From NCBI GenBank assembly GCA_033439685.1, contig JAUEDM010000006.1, forward strand, positions 930,001 to 994,000: a stretch of 64,000 nt of DNA, read 5' to 3'. The stretch comes from Apodospora peruviana (lineage: Eukaryota; Ascomycota; Sordariomycetes; Sordariales; Lasiosphaeriaceae). Under the pieces are notes generated by a model. The model had not been told where the DNA came from. It was given only the letters and a program-made list of their open reading frames with translations, and made no database searches. A program made the position numbers and the translations under genes. Each line of letters starts with the position of its first letter. Position 1 is the stretch's first letter. Shown piece by piece: positions 1-12,100 of the stretch.

Positions 1-414
1 TAACTATCGCCTATTGGGACATTTGAGCTGAACCCCTGCTTTCGCTGTTCTTTTGCTCTCTCCCCAGTGACCTGTGTTCCCTTGACGCTTCTGGCTGGGG
101 TTCTTGGCATCTTTTGCTGGCGCGGGAACTTGAACACCGGGCAACCTCCCTCGATCTGGTCGCACCCCCCTTTAGACCGACCTACCTGAGCCTCGTCACC
201 TTGACACCTCCGCCGCTCACACGACCACATCTATTCACATGGCTTTTCTATAATCCCAACTTTCTTCATCTTGGGATACTCTTTTCTTGGAAGCGCTGCG
301 GCGACGCAAAGGAAATTAAGCCAGTGGTTTTTTGATCTTTCTTTCTTGGATATGTCTTGGACCGTCAATCTTTAACACGAGCACACGACGCCGAAGCCGA
401 CGCACGACGCAACG
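1..414 (+). promoter_or_regulatory. Upstream region and probable 5' leader of the Uds1-domain gene
   Basis: This stretch is C/T-rich and has no ATG-initiated reading frame of substance. It ends at the ATG at 415, whose context is purine-containing (AACGATGA). No clear TATA box is visible. It most likely holds the core promoter and 5' leader of the gene that follows. Confidence 0.4.
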
Positions 415-3303
415 ATGAATGGGGCCACGACCAGGAGAGGAAGCAGCGATGGCTACAATCCCGGGATGCTGGCTCCCGCCCAGCCGATTGGGCCGAACGG
501 AAAGACATTGGTGGAGGGCTATAGGCAGGACATCATCAATGGATTTGACAAGGAGAGGCCGCGCTACAATCCCGTAAGCAGAATACTTGTGCCGTGTTCC
601 CTCCCTGAAGTGTTCTCTGTTTTCTAACGCTTCCATTCTTCTACAGCTGAATGCAGAACGTCCGCAAAGCTCCGCGCTCGTCGATCTGGCCGACCCGATA
701 CAAGTACACCTGTTGACCGAGACCGCACTGTCGGACAGCAAGACGTACGAAATCCTGTCGCAGGAGGAGGTGGACGACCTGAAAAAGCAGATCCAGTCGC
801 TGAGTATGCGCATCGAGCAAGCGAAGGCGAATCTAGCCATACAATCCAAATACCGCGATGCGGCGATATCGATGGCTAAACTCTACTCCTCGGGGAGGCC
901 GGAGAGCAAGAGGCGGAGTCTTTTGGGTAACAACCGGCTCAGCGACCAGCAGAAGGAGGCCGAGATGGAAAGGCAGACCAGCGAGCGACGTTGCGAGGAA
1001 CTTGCCGCCGAACTGTTTTCGCTCGAGAAACGCTTGATGGGGCCGCAGAAGCGGTTGCTGCAGCACACCGCCGGGATTCTGCAGATGACGCACCGAGCCT
1101 CCTCGAAGAATGCCGGCCAGCCGTCTGCGGGCCAGCAGATGCCGAACGGAATCCCGGGAAGCCCCGAGAGCCTGTATACGTCCTCGAACGCCCGGAACAG
1201 CATGGAACCGCCCGGGGACGACATGTTCGACGATAGGAGCCTATATCTTGCCCTCGATCAGATGGATGGGCAGCCTGCCGGTCGACCGCGGAAAAACACC
1301 ATTGAGATTCCCATGAAGTCGCCGGTACGAGAACAGGCTCAGTTGCGTGGAGAAGTGGATCGTGTCAAAGAGGAGAACTCCCGGCTCAAGGAAGCAGAAG
1401 AGCGACTCAACACGCAGAACATGGAGCAGCAGAGAATAATATCGGACACGGAAAAGAAGCTGGAGAGGTTGAACCGCAGGTTACGGGACGTCATTATCAC
1501 ATTCAACCCGGGTGAAAACGCCGGCTTCCCCCAGCCAGGCCTAGCAACTGGGCCCGGCGACTCACTCGGCCGTCAGCTGGAATACCTAGAAATGGGCCTT
1601 TTGGCGGCTGCTGAAGAGCAAAAGTACAACGCTTCAGAAAGCTTGAAGGAGACGGAGGCTGTAGCCAGAGCCGCGGCGGCCACAGAGTCCCTTACACAAG
1701 CCGAAGGACAGGTTCAGGCCCTGAAGCGCCAGGTCCAGGATGTGCTCCAGCAATTGAATCTCGACGAGCCACGGCCGGCAGAATCCGAGCCTCTCGGAGA
1801 CCAACTGGACTACCTCGGAGATGCCATCCAAATAATACAAGGCGAGCTGTCGCGGGCAGCAGACCTCTCCTCTTCAGCATCGACCCGCAAACAAAACAAC
1901 GAGCAAGTGGAAGCGGTCCTCACAGGCCTGTGGGATATCATCCAGACGGGCTACGCCGAAATCCAGCAGCAAAAGGCGGCACGCAAAAAGTCACGCTCGG
2001 AGCGAGGTCTACCCCCCGATGAGGATGATATGTCTAGCGACGAAATGGCCGTGGATGTAAACGAGATGTACTCGCTGCAAGCGTTCTCGGCCAGGGTCCA
2101 GTGGCTGTACGCGCAGGCGACGAGCCTCAAGGAGCAGAAGTCGGTTCTGAAGCGACAGATCAAGCAGCAGCGGGAGCTGAATAGTAAGAGCGACGCCGAG
2201 AAGGATCAGGAGATGAAGAGCAAGACGGAGGAGCTGGAGAAGACGCGGGCGCTGCTTGACGGTAGCGAGAGGACCGCGAGGGAAGCGCAGGAGAAACTGG
2301 CGGATGCACTGGATAATTTGGATATGCTACAGAAGACTAGTGCTGCGAACGAATCGGCCTCTGTCAGAGCCGTTGAGGATCAGCTCAAGGAACGCAACGC
2401 CAAGATTGCCACGCTCGAGACTCAGTTGACGGATCTGTCGGAAAAGTTGGCTGCGTCAGAGGCGAACGTCGAGACCAGGTACAAGGATGCGCAGGCTCAA
2501 CTCTCGGCCGCCGAGGCGAATTCGGCCAGTATGCAGGCGCAGCTCAGCAAAACCGACGAGGCCAGGGCCGCGGCAGAAGCGTCAGTCGACGAGCTACAAA
2601 AGAACATTAAGAATAAGGAGGAGGAAATTGAACAGATGAACATGATGGTTATTGAGCTTAAGACGGAGGTGACCATCGCCAAGGCCGAGTTGGACGGAGC
2701 CTATGGGTCACGCGCGCAGCGGGCGGCCGAGGCGGCGGCGCTGTCTAAGTCGTCCGAGTCGAGCGAGCTCAACCAGCAGGTCACGCAGCTCAAGGCCGAG
2801 CTGGAAAGCACACTCAAGGACTTTGAGGAGATGACGAAGGAGTCGATCGCCTCGGAGAAGGAGAAACTCGATCTCGAGACGAAGCTGGACGACGCGCTTA
2901 GCGCGCAGCAGAGACTGGAGAGCGAGGCGAAGATGTTAAGGGACCGACTGGATAGGGAGGTCGGGGAGCTGCGGGAGCAGTTGGATGCCGAGAAGCTCAA
3001 GGTTCCGCCTAGCCCGAGGGGCGGCGGGGTCGGGGCGTCGCGGGCTGGCGCGAGTATGTTGAGCGAGCAGTTTAGGACGACGATGAAGGAGGAGAGGAAG
3101 AAGTTCCAGGAGGAGTTGAGGGTATGTTTAATTCTTTTTCGTCTCACCGCCAAAATCTGGGTTGTTACTAACATGGAAAATAGGAGGAACAAGCCAAACG
3201 CCGCAAGCTCGAGGACGAATTGCGAGCAATGAAACGGAATCAGCCTGGGGGAGGAATTGGTCGCAGCCCCCTTGGGCCGTTAAGTCCCAGCACGCCAAGG
3301 TGA
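415..3303 (+). CDS. Uds1-type (up-regulated during septation) coiled-coil protein
   Basis: Three exons are supported: 415-573, 647-3121 and 3184-3303, giving 917 residues. The introns (574-646, GTAAGC...CAG with a CTAAC branch site; 3122-3183, GTATGT...TAG) join in frame. Exon 1 encodes a leader with RYNP, and exon 2 resumes at LNAERP. Residues about 80-200 (TALSDSKTYEIL followed by QEEVDDLKKQI) match what I know of the Uds1 domain, found in fungal proteins induced at septation in fission yeast. From about residue 250 to 880 the protein is almost continuous heptad coiled coil rich in E, K, Q and A, with a basic Ser/Pro tail. The likely role is a structural or scaffold protein at the septum or cell cortex, inferred from the family. 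No enzymatic motif is present. Confidence 0.85.
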
Positions 3304-4427
3304 CGGTCAGCTATTACGCAGTCATAGGACACAACATGCGCGCACACACACACACACGATAAGGCATTTGTATTTTTGCGTTATACTATATCAGCATTAT
3401 CTATCCACGTCAGACACACGAGCTACGACGATAGAGGGCCGCCCGGTCAGGTGCGGCTGCCCGAGGTCGGGGATAAAACACTTAATGTTTATTAACCACA
3501 CCAACAAGGCCTTTGGATTAGGCTCAGGATTTGTTGACTGGGTTGATTTTTGGGGGGATTGAATGACTGGATGAATCTTTTGGAGCGAGGTCTGGCAAAT
3601 ATTTTATCTTTGGATTGAAGAGACCTGACAGGCGGAGGACAATAGGAAAGGATTAGGGTTGTTTTATGTATGTTAACGTATCGAGTATTGCGATGCTCGG
3701 AGGAGCGGGATGTCTGGTTTGGTGTTCATTAGCTGAGAGTCCATGGAGATGGAGATGGAGATGGAGATGGTAGTGTAACATGATAATACCACCCACCCGT
3801 ACGAATTTTGGCATGACGAGGAAGGCAACATGTTCATCTGCTGGCGTTGTTTCTTTCTCTTTCTGGTTACGTACGTCGATGTGTAGGTAGGCAGGCTTTC
3901 TCTTAGTTGCTCGTCCATCCAACGGAGCGTTGGTTGGGCTTCCTTTTCTTGAGACCATATATAGCTAGTTTGTATAAGAGACGTATTGGTCGTTCGTATG
4001 AACGAGTGTTCATTCAGTGTTACTGACTGGAGATGGACAATATACAACAAAAAACCCCCTTTGCATTTAACAACATGACCGCTGGCTGTTGCGAGCCGTA
4101 TTGAATATTCGATGCCACCACCCCGAGGAAAGAAAGCCTTGCGTATCTAGATCATCTTCAAGCGTTCTCTTCGTTCATTCACTAGGTCCGTACCTTGCCT
4201 ACCTAGGTGAGTACGTACATATATAGTATCTTCAGACCTATGTCTAATTGAATGGACTGGTTTTCTCATTACGGTAGAGGAAAAGGTTTCCATTTTCTCT
4301 ACTGTGCACGCAAAAGTGGAAGTAGATGCGATGAGAAAGAAGACGGTCGGTCAGAGTTTGCTTTCTATAAAAAAGAAAAGAAATAATATCAACCGCTTCC
4401 CTGTACGGAGGGAGATAAATGTATGGA
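3304..4427. other. Intergenic; short tandem repeat, no gene seen
   Basis: The 3' flank of the Uds1 gene contains a CA-dinucleotide run near 3342-3357 and a perfect hexamer repeat (ATGGAG, four and two-thirds copies) at 3743-3770. Open frames here are short and lack domain-like sequence. Confidence 0.5.
3743..3770 (+). repeat. Hexanucleotide microsatellite (ATGGAG)n
   Basis: The unit ATGGAG is repeated four times plus four bases without interruption, outside any gene. Confidence 0.9.
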
Positions 4428-4534
4428 TGCCCACAGCCAGAATCGAACTGACGACCTCATCATTGACCTATATACAACCGTTTCAAACCTTCGAGAAGTA
4501 CTAGTGATGCGCTCTACCACTGAGCCATGCGGGC
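4428..4534 (-). tRNA. tRNA-Thr(AGU) with an intron of about 35 nt
   Basis: Read on the minus strand, the acceptor arm 5' GCCCGCA pairs with 3' TGTGGGC (one G-U) followed by discriminator A. The D arm is GCTC-AGTGGTA-GAGC. The anticodon stem CATCA/TGATG closes a loop CTAGTAA, giving anticodon AGT (Thr, codon ACU). The intron lies one base 3' of the anticodon, the canonical place for eukaryotic tRNA introns, and is about 35 nt long. The T arm is GTCAG-TTCGATT-CTGGC. Removing the intron leaves 72 nt with all stems formed. It lies alone between two protein genes. Confidence 0.93.
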
Positions 4535-6022
4535 GTTTGCTGGTGATTCTGTGGGTTTGGTTAAAAAGCTGATGGATCCCAAAAGTCCCACAAGCCACTG
4601 ACTGACTCAACGATAGAGACGGACCCGGCCCCGGTGCGGCGCGGTGGAGTGAGTTACCGGTCGGTACATTTGAGCTGTTTGTGGCGTGGAGTGGCGTGAC
4701 CGAGTGATCGATAATGTGATAAAAAGGCGTCTGTCTATTTAAAAAGGGGGATGGAATGCAGGTGATGTACATATGTAAAAGTCAACAAAGCACCCCTATG
4801 CCATGGATCTAGACCTAGACGTCAAGGGGGTAATCTATAATATTCCTGATTCAGTGAACGACACATTAACTTCTGTTATAGATAACATCCATTTTAATAT
4901 ACGAATATTCCTGTTTGCTTTGACTCAGTCAGCTTTATCGGCCGGTCTAGATAGCGGTATCTAGCATATTTCCCTACCAAAGTACTCCATGTATCATTAA
5001 GAAACTGTCGACACATCAGGGGCAGCTAACCTAGACATTTTACCATTCAAAGATTGGTTACGAAAGAACTTTAAACCAAAGTTTCACAATCACATTCACT
5101 CATCCCAGAAACGATAAATGGAGAAAAAGTTGTTGTGGGCTCTGAGCCAAATAAAAGGCAAAAATCTATATTTCTTTCGTTCTCCACTCTCAAACTAACA
5201 ATGAACAAAACGAAAACAAGACACGCTATAAAAATGATATATGATGACCAAATCCACAATAAAGGATGACGAGCATGCCATGCCAGACATCCTTCTTTGC
5301 GTTGCCTCTCTCTACCCTTTCTGAAACCAATCCGAGTCAGCTATACACAGAGAACACCAGATCAGAAGAAAACGAAACAAAGGAAAAAGTCAAGACTGTA
5401 GTATATCTCTACGACTGTCGTTCTGTCTGTCTGGTTCCAAAACAAGCAAAACTGAAAAAAGACAACCAATGCAAAAGTCTCCATAAAACGCCAATGCTTG
5501 TGTTCTTTTGCTAAACAACCCCCAAAACTAACAGAGATAAACTCCATGAATGATGTGACTCTCTACCCGAACTCTCCAACCCTTTCCTGCCCCCCACCAG
5601 ATAGGTTTCTCCTTTTGGCAGGGAGTCGAGAAAGACGAAGGAAAAAATGCAAGATTAAACACAGTAGATGATAGATGTGGGTATTCTGTAAAAGAGAAAA
5701 ATAGGGAAAATAGAAAACAGGGAGGCCAATACTCTGGCAGTGCGCGTGTGCTTCCCCTTCCCCATGTATTTTATTTCTGACGACAGCAGAATCCAAAGCA
5801 GATGTATCAGAACGGGTGTCGTGTACACTAAACTCCATTCCTCTGCACAGTGTAATGAGATGATTAAAAGGTGTACTAGTCGGGAACAAGGTTCTGTAAG
5901 ATTTTCTTTAAAGAATAGTAATTGGGTGTTGTTTGCGTCGTCTCTGACCATCTGGCGAGTCGTCGGCCGGGTTCCGGTGAAACAGACCGCCAGTGCTACA
6001 TCGCGTTGAGATCGAGTCATGC
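4535..6022. other. Intergenic between tRNA-Thr and the Tcp11-family gene
   Basis: A partly AT-rich spacer that must contain the 3' untranslated part of the minus-strand gene at 6023-8065. All open frames are short. I see no second RNA gene or repeat. Confidence 0.5.
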
Positions 6023-8065
6023 TCAGGTGCTGGTGGACAAGTCGATTTCGATGTCGGAGCCATAGGCCAGCGTTGACCAGACTCGCCAGTGGAGTATGCC
6101 AAGATGTGCCAGGCGTGTCGCCATGTCGTCAATGCCAGCCTCATCACGCGGGTTGCGCGGCGAGCCAGCGCCGTTGAAACCCCGGTCAATCCCTTCGGAC
6201 CAGCTGCGGCCAGTCAAGAGGCTTGACCTGGTAATGCGACTTCCAGTTGCGGCTGAGAAGAGTCCAACGCCCGAGAGGTTCTTGAATTCCTTGACCCGCT
6301 CCGCAAGTTCTGCAAGCAAGCGCTGCTGGAACTGCAACTCAACTTCGTGAAATATCTCCCCATGGACATCCCCCAACCACGCCGCAAGCTGGTTCTCGAA
6401 TCCTGGAAGTGACTGCGGCGCATTCACGTAACGCAGAATTTGGAGAGCTACAGACGGAGCAAGACCTTGCCACCTCTGATCAGCTCGATTCGCAGGCGGC
6501 GCCGTTTGGAGCAGCGCAAGGAGAGAGCTGTAGAGATCGACTGCTTTAGAACGTGATTCGGCTAAGTCGAAAACTGGCTGAGCGAAAAGACCGCCCGAAT
6601 TTCGCGGAGACGAAGTGGTTGAGCCGCGGTCACTAAAGGCCAAGCTGGAGGGGCGCGATGAGGGAGGCGTGTTGAAGTTGAACTCCACCGAAGACCGGCC
6701 GCTTGAGATTAGTTCCTCGCTCACGTATGCCGGCACTTTTGAACAGAACGATTGGGTCAGTTGTGAGAGTCGCTCCAGATCCTCAAATTTCCGCATGCAA
6801 ATCTCGAGGCAGATGCTGTCGTACATGTCGGACCGTAGCTTGATGATGCGTTCTTCGTCGAAAATGAAGGTGTTGGGAATGTTCTCGGTGGATGTAGACG
6901 GCAAGATGAGCCTGGACAGTGCCTCGAAAAACACGCCTGTTTCGCTAAATGCATGGCTATGCGGCATCGGGGAGTCTTGATATGACCTCGCTGCGTAGTC
7001 CCGTGCCTCGCCGTACCATAGCTTAGCCGCATTGATTGAAAGCTTCCCACCCTGCATTTTCCTCATGAAAAATCGCTGCTCAAACTGCACTGTATCTTCA
7101 ATCAGAACTGGCCGCAGGCATCGAATCTGGTGGTTTGCAACATCAAGCTTCATTGCCTCCAGCACGCTTAGCAGGCTCCGCATTCCCTTGACCAACTCGC
7201 CCATGTCGTTTTCGCGGTTTCCTCTGCTCAGCTCGTGGTACATCTCATCGACCCACTCGTCACGCATCGGAGCGCAGTGAAGCTTAAGGACGCCAGAAAG
7301 CCACGCGGCCAGGCTCTCTAGATCAGCGACCCCACGATGGAACTGCTGCATCAGAAGCTCCACATTCAATCCCTCGTCCAGAAACTCGCGATCCCGCTGG
7401 GGAACCAGTGTTTCAATTATCTCCTTGACCGACTTCAACAGCAACGGCAGGCACCAGTCATTTCCGGTTCCAAACCTCCTGTAGAACCCATCCCGGTCTA
7501 TCACGAATTGGACCAGCTGCTCCAGCAGTGAGGTCCAGAACTGATTTGCCTTGTCCTGCTTTTTCTTTCCCTTTTCGCCGTCCAAATTGGGTCGGAAATG
7601 AAGTTCCGGGTCGAAGTTGATATCGTGGCGAAGCTTCGGATTGTGGATTATTTTGCTGACATCAAGCTCGCCCAATGTAGTTTTTGTCACCGGCGGTTCC
7701 AGCGGACGCTTCGATTGTGAGCTCGACGCTGTAGAGGATCGTGAAGGTGGTTGGGGTCGTCGGTCGCCGTTTCCAACACTGAGGTACTCGTTGGTCGGTC
7801 TCAGGTTCGAGTAGTTCGAGGACGTCGACGGATTCCTAGATAACGCCGGCGCAGCCCCAACTTCTGAGTTCAGAACAATTGTCGCTTCAGACAGTCGGGC
7901 CAGCCCTTGCCGTGCTTGCGTAGACTCTTGCTTCTCTGAATAAGTCTGAGGCGGTGGTCGTGTCTCCGGGGTCGTCTTGGTCGGCCGCGGCTCTTCTCCC
8001 GAGTCCTGCCGTCTGTGAGTTTGCATATGGCTCTCAATGCCGCCGCCGGCACCTTGGTCGCCCAT
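6023..8065 (-). CDS. Sok1/Tcp11-family protein
   Basis: A single exon of 680 residues. The ATG at 8065 (AAAAAAATGGGC, a good initiation context) is preferred; the open frame continues 20 codons upstream but without an ATG. The first 130 residues are low-complexity and Ser/Pro/Thr-rich. From about residue 135 to 600 the protein resembles the T-complex 11 family, with stretches such as IIHNPKLRHDINFDPEL and LVPQRDREFLDEGLN typical of it. Yeast Sok1, a member, was found as a high-copy suppressor of protein kinase A loss, so fungal members are usually called cAMP-signalling proteins; the biochemical activity is not known. A Ser/Pro-rich insert lies near residues 480-520. The assignment rests on family resemblance; the function is inferred. 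Confidence 0.82.
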   Translation of the reverse strand: MGDQGAGGGIESHMQTHRRQDSGEEPRPTKTTPETRPPPQTYSEKQESTQARQGLARLSEATIVLNSEVGAAPALSRNPSTSSNYSNLRPTNEYLSVGNGDRRPQPPSRSSTASSSQSKRPLEPPVTKTTLGELDVSKIIHNPKLRHDINFDPELHFRPNLDGEKGKKKQDKANQFWTSLLEQLVQFVIDRDGFYRRFGTGNDWCLPLLLKSVKEIIETLVPQRDREFLDEGLNVELLMQQFHRGVADLESLAAWLSGVLKLHCAPMRDEWVDEMYHELSRGNRENDMGELVKGMRSLLSVLEAMKLDVANHQIRCLRPVLIEDTVQFEQRFFMRKMQGGKLSINAAKLWYGEARDYAARSYQDSPMPHSHAFSETGVFFEALSRLILPSTSTENIPNTFIFDEERIIKLRSDMYDSICLEICMRKFEDLERLSQLTQSFCSKVPAYVSEELISSGRSSVEFNFNTPPSSRPSSLAFSDRGSTTSSPRNSGGLFAQPVFDLAESRSKAVDLYSSLLALLQTAPPANRADQRWQGLAPSVALQILRYVNAPQSLPGFENQLAAWLGDVHGEIFHEVELQFQQRLLAELAERVKEFKNLSGVGLFSAATGSRITRSSLLTGRSWSEGIDRGFNGAGSPRNPRDEAGIDDMATRLAHLGILHWRVWSTLAYGSDIEIDLSTST

Positions 8066-8690
8066 TTTTTTCCGGAAGCACAATTGTTGCGACTCTGTGG
8101 TGAACTGAGTGAGAAAACGGGCCAAAACGGTAGAGGCTCAAAGTGTGATTACCCTAGGTCGAAAGAGCTAGGGAACAGATTTAAGAAATCGACGAAGGGC
8201 GGGCAGTTAAACGTCTTGCGAGTGTGGCTGAGATTCCTGCGAGAGTCAGCTTAGATTTCGTCTCGGGGGACGGGATGCAGGGAAACGGCAAACAAGGTGA
8301 CGGGCAACACTAAGTTGCGGCCCAGGTCTCGTGAGTGCGGAAAGTTGCATATAGTACGGTATCTCTGAACGCCCCCTTGTGATCGGAAGTCGACTTTTGG
8401 CCGGTGGCGGAAGGGGAACCTTGTGTAAAGGTCATGTAGGAGAACTAAAAGGGAAACCAACCGGCAGATATTCCTGTATACCAGCACTCGGGAACGACTG
8501 TGCGCGGTGTTGTCGAGGCTGCTTGCAGACAGTAGAGTGTTGGTGAACCGAGAAACGCGCAGGCTTGGTCAAACAAGGACCGAGGTTTGTTGTAAGGAGT
8601 GTGACAGGACGAAGAAGACCTGAGAGACAGAGATTCCAGAGTGACAGGACGGGAAGAAGCCGAAGTCTTCCCACGGAAAAAAGCCACGAG

Positions 8691-8744
8691 TGGTAGAGTG
8701 GTATATCAGTAGCAGAGCGTGATCAAGCGACCAGGTTCGAATCG
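8691..8744 (+). other. tRNA-like A-box and B-box pair, not a foldable tRNA
   Basis: TGGTAGAGTGG at 8691-8701 resembles an internal pol III A box, and GGTTCGAATCG at 8734-8744 a B box. The sequence between and around them does not form D, anticodon or T stems of tRNA type, so this is at best a decayed tRNA or a tRNA-derived repeat. Confidence 0.25.
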
Positions 8745-9132
8745 GTAGTGACTCGAGTGCCGGCTAGTGGGGAGACACTGCGGTCGCGGAGGAGGTGAGG
8801 TGTGCTCGAGATGAGTGGAGGCAGTTGGTGACGGACAGGAGACGGTTGGACGTAAAAGGACACGCTCCGTATCCCACACCTGCTGACGCTGACCCGAGTG
8901 GGAGACTACCTGGTAGGCAAGAACAGAAAAAGAAGCCGCCGAGAGAGGGTGGATGACGTTTGGGGGGAACGAACAAACAGGTGGTAGAAAGAATAATAAG
9001 AACTAGAAAAGGGCGGAAAGAGTGAGAGGAAACAAACGTGCGAAAGACGGGGCCCTGGGACCCGACGGGGATGTGGTCTATAGTTGGTGTCAGGTACTAA
9101 CAGGTAAGAGCAATAATATTACAAGGGATGGG

Positions 9133-9164
9133 ATGCAGCCAGAATGCAGCCAGAATGCAGCCAG
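9133..9164 (+). repeat. 11-bp tandem repeat, three copies
   Basis: The unit ATGCAGCCAGA occurs three times in a row, the last copy nearly complete, in non-coding DNA. Confidence 0.85.
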
Positions 9165-12100
9165 CAGTGAGTGTGAGCAAAGGGAACGGAAGGGAAGGGA
9201 ACGATGGACGGAAGGAGAGAGCGAGAGAGCGACACGATGCCGGAGGCGGGAAGGAGTGGAAAGGGACGTGTGGACTGTGCAGTGGTCGGTGGATTGTGGA
9301 TTCATTCAATTAGCAGAGTAGTCAGGTACGGATACAGCCAAGGGTCCATCCGGGTGGCTCTTCCACTGAAGGCGTGCAGGTGGCTAAAAGGTCAGTACAT
9401 GCAACTATTGCTATTCCAGTATGTACTTGGAGGTCACCCATGCCTGGCCTGGTCCAAAACAGCGCCAGCGGCAGCATAGAAGCAGCCAGCATGCCGCATA
9501 GGCTCTGCACTGTCTTTTTTGCCCTTTGTTGGCGTGGTTGGGCATCTTCCAGCACAGCAAAGTCATGTACCCAGCCAGGTCAAGGGGTTTCAGCTCCAGT
9601 GCGTTTGGCTGAGGAGTGAGGCCGCTGTTGCCCTGGGCTGCCCTGGGCTGCAATGAAAGTGGGATTTGGGTGCATCAATGCGCACACGCCCCCTTGCCCC
9701 CCCCATCCATGATCCATGGATGTACCACACTTCATGCCACCACCACCCCCTTGGGACAGGTGGTGGTGGCTCACGCTGGCTCACTCATCAGACTCATTGC
9801 AGTGCTGGAAGGGTGTGTAAGGTCATTCAGTCTTGTCACTCATCACCCGGATTCAGACTCATCAGACTTATCACTCAGACCTGCCAGTGCAGGACCGGCA
9901 AGTTGCAAGTGCCCAGGTGACAAGGCGTGTATCCAGACAGTCCCGTCTGATGAATTGGTCGAGTGCACTAATGCATGCCGGCAGGGCTCCAGCTGGCAGG
10001 TGCAGCTCGCAGCCAGGCACCGCGCCTCCATCAGCCTACAGCCTGGCAAACCCGCACCTGAAAAGGCGAACCTGATCTTCCTGGATGTAACTCCGTACCT
10101 GCCCCTTCGGATGCCCTGGATGCGTATCCGTACCGCCGTAACTGGTACGATACTACCTGTTACCGACACTCACACAGGGCGAGCACACCACCACACCACC
10201 ATCGACTTCCACTTCAGACCACCCACTGATACGCAGCTCTCATTTTTGCTGCTTGCAAGTGCCTGCTGCATTGCCGTGCATACCGAGGCCGCCACGACAC
10301 GACAAGGTGTGTCCCTAGGGCGGATGTCCTCGGACGTTGTGGATTACCAGAGAGTCAGTCATTATCATTCATACCGCAAGCCTCAAGCCTTGGAAGCGCA
10401 GAGAGCGACTCAAAAAGAAGCGGAACCCCGTTCGTTCGTCTGAGCCTCGGATGTGAATTTGTCGGAGAGAGTCATCCAAACTCCAAACTCTCTGACAAAC
10501 TCGACTCTGCATAACAGTATACGTTGGTCTAGAGTCTAGACTCTTTTTATTCACGACTCTTTCTCGGTCTATCGACCAACAATGGAACCAACATAACTGG
10601 CCCAGCGGCAAACAAGCCGCGGTAACCTTGCTGATAGATACTATCAGGCGAACCGTTCGGCGTTGTCGGCCACGCCAAAGAGCGAGACCCAAAGGAAGGT
10701 CGTTGGGATTTGCCCTTTGTGTCGTTGGCACCTCTGATTGCAGCAACATCTAACAAAAAGGATGACCGTGGCACCCTTACAATGGGACCATTTCCTTTCT
10801 TTGTTTCTCTTTCTTTCCTTGTTCCGATCATCAGCAGGAACCAACGCAAGCGCCTGTGACGGTAGACGAAAACCGACTGAAAGGGTCTTATCTTGACTAA
10901 TGTACGCCTTAGGCTGGTGCCGAGTGCGTCTGCGGTAGTATAAGTCGGAAAAACTGCACGACGAAACAGGCTGTTTGTTGGATGGCGGTGAATGCGGCGC
11001 CGCCCCTCCTACCACGGCTGCTTCAGAGGCAGCAGACGGTTCCAAGGTTGGGTGACCGTCGGGTGTTATGAAGGTTCGCTGCAAAGCAGATCCTTACAAA
11101 TTTGGAAACCGATTCCCTCTCATCAGGCTGCTTTGTATGCGTGTGTGTGGTGTTGGGTTTATGTTACCTCCGATAGGAACAGCCACACTTACAACCCCCC
11201 CTTCCATACAATGTATTCATACGATGACTGAATCCATACAGTATTCCGTTAACAATTTTGGCGCCGGCTATGATGTGCTCGCTCGGGTCGTAGAGTCGAA
11301 ATCCCAATGCGCCGCCGATCCGATCCATCATATCTGGAGTCTGGCTCTGGGAACAACAGCCTTCTGCTTTCATGCCGCCGCCATCCGGACCATTTTTTAC
11401 GCGCGCAAATCAACAAGCCTGGAGTGCCTGGGTTGCTGCTTTGACTCCCATTTCGTGCCACTCCACCACCAGTCACGTTGGATCTCACCACCGCACTGGC
11501 GCCGTAAAAGGGTTCGAACAAGGTGTCAGAGAGTTCGATCTTAACCAAAGAAGTCACGCGCCACAGCCGCGGGATGAAGATCTACCACGATGTTTGCGAG
11601 CTAATCATTAGAGTATAACCTTCCCCCAAAACATATTATCTCGACTATCTAGAGATATTATTTTCGGCAAGCGACCTGGATTCGATATACAGGATGCACA
11701 TGTAAGGGGAGTGTGGTTTATCGATAGCCAGTAGTTGATATTCCTGCGGCTGCGATTGGGGAGCCGAGAGCGGCAAGTGGAAAAGAAGCAATGCCCATCT
11801 AACCCATATTCTTTTTAATATATGGTTCCATTCCGCACGCGCTCATCCCTTTTCATATCACCTCCATTCTTTTTCGAGAGCCAAGCGGCTCCTCGTAACA
11901 GGTTGTTCAGACTATCAAAGATCGACATTGGCCACCAGACGCGCGGGCCCTGTGCCTGTGGGGTTGTCTAGTGGCTCTTCGTATTCATGCCTACCTTACA
12001 AGTACATACATACACCAATCTTTTTGACCACATATGCCTTACATGATGCATCCGGGCGAGATATGATATTTGGCGCACTGAAAGGGGAAATCAAGGTGAG

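Noticed and set aside
8063..8125. Longer N terminus for the Tcp11-family protein
   Set aside because: Upstream codons are open but start at TTG; the ATG at 8065 has a good context.
9133..9164. CRISPR-like or other functional repeat array
   Set aside because: Only a short perfect tandem repeat without spacers, in a eukaryotic genome.
9616..10443. Plus-strand open frame of 275 codons in the gene desert
   Set aside because: Begins with GTG, has no Kozak-like ATG near its start, and reads as His/Pro/Cys-rich sequence without domains; likely chance in GC-balanced DNA.
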